From Desulforapulum sp034007745 (GTDB lineage: Bacteria > Desulfobacterota > Desulfobacteria > Desulfobacterales > Desulfobacteraceae), in assembly GCA_034007745.1 (NCBI GenBank), contig JAVEQI010000017.1, forward strand, positions 1 through 61,298: a stretch of 61,298 nucleotides of DNA. The letters run 5' to 3'. How positions within the stretch are numbered: position 1 is the first letter of the stretch; each line of letters starts with the position of its first letter. Positions 58,515 through 61,298 of this stretch are shown one piece after another. The notes below the pieces were generated by a model, which was not told the DNA's origin, made no database searches, and worked only from the letters and a program-made list of their open reading frames with translations. The position numbers were made by a program, and so were the translations under genes.

Positions 58515-60629
58515 TTATTCGAGGATGCTTGCAACCTTGAAGTAGTCCCCCTTCACCGAAGGAGCATTTTTAAGCAGGTCGCCTGATTCAACAAAACGGG
58601 AGCGTACAGCCGTCCGGCCATCTCTCAGACAATTATCTGTGTTTGAGAGTGAAAAGGCGGGTTCATAATCCTGGAATTTTCCGGAGATGGTTTCGGCCAT
58701 TTTCAGGGCGTCTTCAAGTGCATTTTCGATCATGGGCCGTTCTTGTTCGTTAAAACCGATTCTGGATACCCAGGCGATATGATCTATGAGCTTATTTTTC
58801 CGGTCTGAATCCGGCAGAGTCTCACCCTGGCCAAGATTGAGAAGCCCGAGCTCCACAAGCTGTTCGTGGGCTACGGTTGAAGGGGCCTGGGTCAGGGGGC
58901 AGAAGGCGTTCCGGTTTTTTGGAAAGGCTGTCACTTCGCGTATGGATGGTGTTTTCATGATCATGGCAACGACCCTGTCCATGCCGAGGGCAAGGCCCCC
59001 GTGGGGGGGAGGCCCGAAGGCAAGAGCCTTGAGGAAAAAGCCGAACTTCTCCTCTGCCTCCTCAGCCGATAGACCCAGGGCCTTGAACACCTTTTGCTGG
59101 GTTTCAGGGTCATGGATACGAATACTGCCTCCGCCAAGCTCTTCGCCGTTTACAACAATATCATAGGAGCGGGAGTGCAGAGACAGAAGATCCTCCTGAT
59201 CCTCAGGATCAAAATCGGTTCGATCGGGTGCAGTAAAGGGATGATGGGTGGATGTCACCCCCTGGTCAGAGGCTTCAAACAGAGGGAAATCTGTAACCCA
59301 GATCGGTGAGAATTTATCCGGTGGAATCATTCCAAGACGTTCGGCAACATGGAGGCGGAGACGACCCAGGGCGGAATTGACCACCTCAAGGGAAGGATCG
59401 GCAATGATGAGGATCACATCACCGTCTTTGGCCCTGAACAGATCGATGATGGATCTTTGTTCCTCACCATTGAAGAACTGGACAATGTTTGAATCAAGCC
59501 CCTGTTCGGTCACCCGCATCCAGGTCATGCCCTTGGCGCCGAAGCCGGGAACGATCTGCTTTGCGTATTCGTTCTGAAGAACGTTTTTACTCAACCCATG
59601 GGAACCGTTTTTGACGTTTATTCCCTTGATCACCCCGCCCCGCTGGAGGATCTGCTTGAAAATTGTGTACTCTGTATCTTTGAATATCCCGGTTGCTTCG
59701 ATGAAATGCATGTCAAACCGCATGTCCGGCCTATCCGATCCGGTCTTGTCCATGGCATCCTGCCAGGTCATACGGGGAAAGGGTCGTGCAAGGGTGGTTC
59801 CACCGACTTCAAACATCCGGCAGAGGAGCTCTTCCATGAGGTCAAAGATAAACTCCTCATCGATGAACGAAGCCTCAAGGTCAAGCTGGGTAAATTCGGG
59901 CTGACGGTTGGCCCTTAGATCCTCGTCCCTGAAGCATCGGGCGATCTGGTAGTATCGTTCAAAGCCTGCAACCATGAGGAGTTGCTTGAACAGCTGGGGG
60001 GACTGGGGCAGGGCATAGAAATTGCCGGGGTTGACCCTGCTGGGGACAAGGTAGTCCCGTGCGCCTTCGGGTGTGCTCCTGGTCAGGATGGGGGTTTCAA
60101 CCTCAACAAATTCGTTCTGGTCAAGGAAGCTGCGAACGCAGGCGTTTATTTTGTGACGTTTGATGATAAAATCCTGCATGGCGGGTCGTCTCAGATCAAG
60201 ATACCTGTACTGGAGTCTCAGATCTTCAGACACGGTTTCCTGGCTTATATCTTCGCCCCCGACCATTGCCTTTTCCGAAACGGGAAAGGGGAGGGTATCT
60301 GCCAGGCTGAGGATGGTCATTTCTGTGACCACTATTTCGATATCACCGGTCGCTAAGTGTGGATTTTCTGTCCCCTCGGCCCGCTGGATGATCTTACCCC
60401 GGGCTGAGATGCAGAACTCGTTTCGAAGAAGGGCCGATTGCCGGCACAAATCTTCAGGTGTAATCTCAGGGCTGAACACAAGTTGAACGATTCCGCTTCG
60501 GTCCCTGAGATGGGCGAAAAGCACCTCACCGTGGTCCCTTAGTGCATCTATCCACCCTGCAACGTGGATGGTTTTACCTATATCGGCCGACCCCAGCCGG
60601 CCGCAGTTAGTTCTGTCTTTAAAGAGCAT
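58515..60629 (-). CDS. aspS: Aspartyl-tRNA synthetase fused to GatC
   Basis: A 704-residue fusion. Residues 1-~595 are a bacterial-type AspRS: the OB-fold anticodon domain, class II motif 2 (FRDEDLRANRQPEFTQLD), the GAD insertion and motif 3 (GLALGMDRVVAM). Asp-His-Gly at 32-34 carries the His typical of non-discriminating AspRS, which also charges tRNA(Asn). Residues about 607-704 are a GatC domain (IDHIAWVSRIGFNEQE, LRDGRTAV, LKNAPSVKGDYFKV). ATG 60629 has AAGGAAG upstream; longer in-frame starts exist to 60707. With gatB and the gatA-like gene downstream this forms a tRNA-dependent asparagine synthesis operon with physical AspRS-amidotransferase linkage. Confidence 0.92.
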   Translation of the reverse strand: MLFKDRTNCGRLGSADIGKTIHVAGWIDALRDHGEVLFAHLRDRSGIVQLVFSPEITPEDLCRQSALLRNEFCISARGKIIQRAEGTENPHLATGDIEIVVTEMTILSLADTLPFPVSEKAMVGGEDISQETVSEDLRLQYRYLDLRRPAMQDFIIKRHKINACVRSFLDQNEFVEVETPILTRSTPEGARDYLVPSRVNPGNFYALPQSPQLFKQLLMVAGFERYYQIARCFRDEDLRANRQPEFTQLDLEASFIDEEFIFDLMEELLCRMFEVGGTTLARPFPRMTWQDAMDKTGSDRPDMRFDMHFIEATGIFKDTEYTIFKQILQRGGVIKGINVKNGSHGLSKNVLQNEYAKQIVPGFGAKGMTWMRVTEQGLDSNIVQFFNGEEQRSIIDLFRAKDGDVILIIADPSLEVVNSALGRLRLHVAERLGMIPPDKFSPIWVTDFPLFEASDQGVTSTHHPFTAPDRTDFDPEDQEDLLSLHSRSYDIVVNGEELGGGSIRIHDPETQQKVFKALGLSAEEAEEKFGFFLKALAFGPPPHGGLALGMDRVVAMIMKTPSIREVTAFPKNRNAFCPLTQAPSTVAHEQLVELGLLNLGQGETLPDSDRKNKLIDHIAWVSRIGFNEQERPMIENALEDALKMAETISGKFQDYEPAFSLSNTDNCLRDGRTAVRSRFVESGDLLKNAPSVKGDYFKVASILE

Positions 60630-61069
60630 ACTGCAAGCTTCCTTTTTCCATGGAAAATGATTTTTAAAAATAGTCATACCCTGACTCCTATAGAAAGGAA
60701 TGGCCATTTTGTAAAGGAAAATAAGTTTTTACCCCGTTCCCCAAACGGGTGTGGCCAAAAAACTAAAAGAAATGGATGTATCATCGCCTAATATTATACT
60801 TTTGAGGCTGATATAATAGCTTCATAATCTCTCTTCTGTTTTTGCCCGTTGTTGGTGTAGCTCCTCAATGGTTTTAAAAGCTATGTTAGTGCCTGACCGA
60901 AAACCCTATTGTGAGCTTGGCGGTTACCTAAAATTTTGTCTTGCCTGTCAAGTCCACCGATAATTATGAAGCAAGACGAATCTTTTTTGTTGTTCTTTGA
61001 CAATCCTATCTGATTTTAGACCTGTTACTCCCTCCAGCTTGTCCTTATTTATTTGTTTTCTTGAACTTT
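60630..61069. other. Intergenic region between aspS and an IS end
   Basis: This AT-rich 440-bp stretch must contain the aspS promoter (minus strand) and probably the end of the insertion sequence whose transposase begins at the right edge. No convincing gene; terminal inverted repeats cannot be defined with one end only. Confidence 0.5.
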
Positions 61070-61298
61070 TTATGCTGCTTTTTGTTCAGCCTGCTGAAAC
61101 GCTATCAGCTCTTTTTGTTGAATATGATGTCCGATGATCTGGAGATTTCTTGCAAGAACAGCCAGACCTACATACCGTTTAAATCCATGGATTCCATTAT
61201 CTGGGCACCGGTCCAAACCATGATTCTCTAAACCATTGATTGCAGACTCTACTGCTGAATGTTTCTTTTTAAAATGAATGAACTTTTCAGATGTTTCC
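61070..61298 (-). mobile_element. Insertion sequence: transposase C-terminus (ISNCY-like), cut by window edge
   Basis: 76 codons of minus-strand coding sequence end at TAA (61070-61072). The product (KKHSAVESAINGLENHGLDR, then GFKRYVGLAVLARNLQIIG) matches the C-terminal end of transposases seen in ISNCY/IS1182-type elements, whose AVES..LE motif carries the last catalytic Glu. The rest lies beyond the window. Confidence 0.72.

Overview
The window comes from a Gram-negative anaerobe of the Desulfobacterota, most likely a Desulfobacterales sulfate reducer. Pointers are the Kdo/lipid A genes (kdsB, waaA, msbA), a 2-hydroxyacyl-CoA dehydratase/benzoyl-CoA reductase-type pair, a Tat-exported ferredoxin/NrfD/multihaem cytochrome operon with a sigma-54 regulator, a bacterial phosphagen kinase, and a minimal SufC/SufB pair. 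The species is inferred from gene content only. A 100-N scaffold gap at 38058-38157 shows this is a draft assembly.

Layout. 1-5772: envelope sugar genes, namely an edge-truncated glycosyltransferase, a kdnA-kdnB-kdsB operon that should make and activate 8-amino-Kdo, and an epimerase-like SDR. 5821-17247: glycerol kinase, an rRNA methyltransferase, waaA divergent from msbA, then housekeeping genes (Trm112-like, DUF4416, yicC, remA-like, gmk, rlmB, icd, comF-like). 17255-18497: a phosphagen kinase preceded by a 61-residue Cys-rich protein. 18784-28992: a TetR gene, the MoxR/Bat operon with fused BatBC and BatDE, pyrD and an isochorismatase-type hydrolase. 29016-31728: RimK with a C-terminal RCK_C domain, a RimB-like protease and hisB. 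31814-38053: dnaG-rpoD, tRNA(CAU), Nif3-like, a zinc-ribbon coiled coil and rnpB. 38158-43177: SufC/SufB-like pair, an HPr-domain chimera, ispD and a KamA-like radical SAM enzyme. 43356-49535: SDR, enoyl-CoA hydratase, TetR, two dehydratase/BCR subunits and a BASS transporter. 49578-54554: a sigma-54-controlled redox module that is visibly decaying. 54601-61298: asd, then gatB, a GatA homologue lacking its catalytic triad, an AspRS-GatC fusion, and the end of an insertion sequence.

The two strongest points are the tRNA amidotransferase operon and the redox module. The first has GatC fused to AspRS and a GatA lacking all three recognisable amidase residues. The second has a regulator, an NrfD subunit and a multihaem cytochrome that are all broken, while its Fe-S subunit, its -24/-12 promoter and both flanks are intact. 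Several dispersed intergenic repeats and one long inverted repeat are also present.
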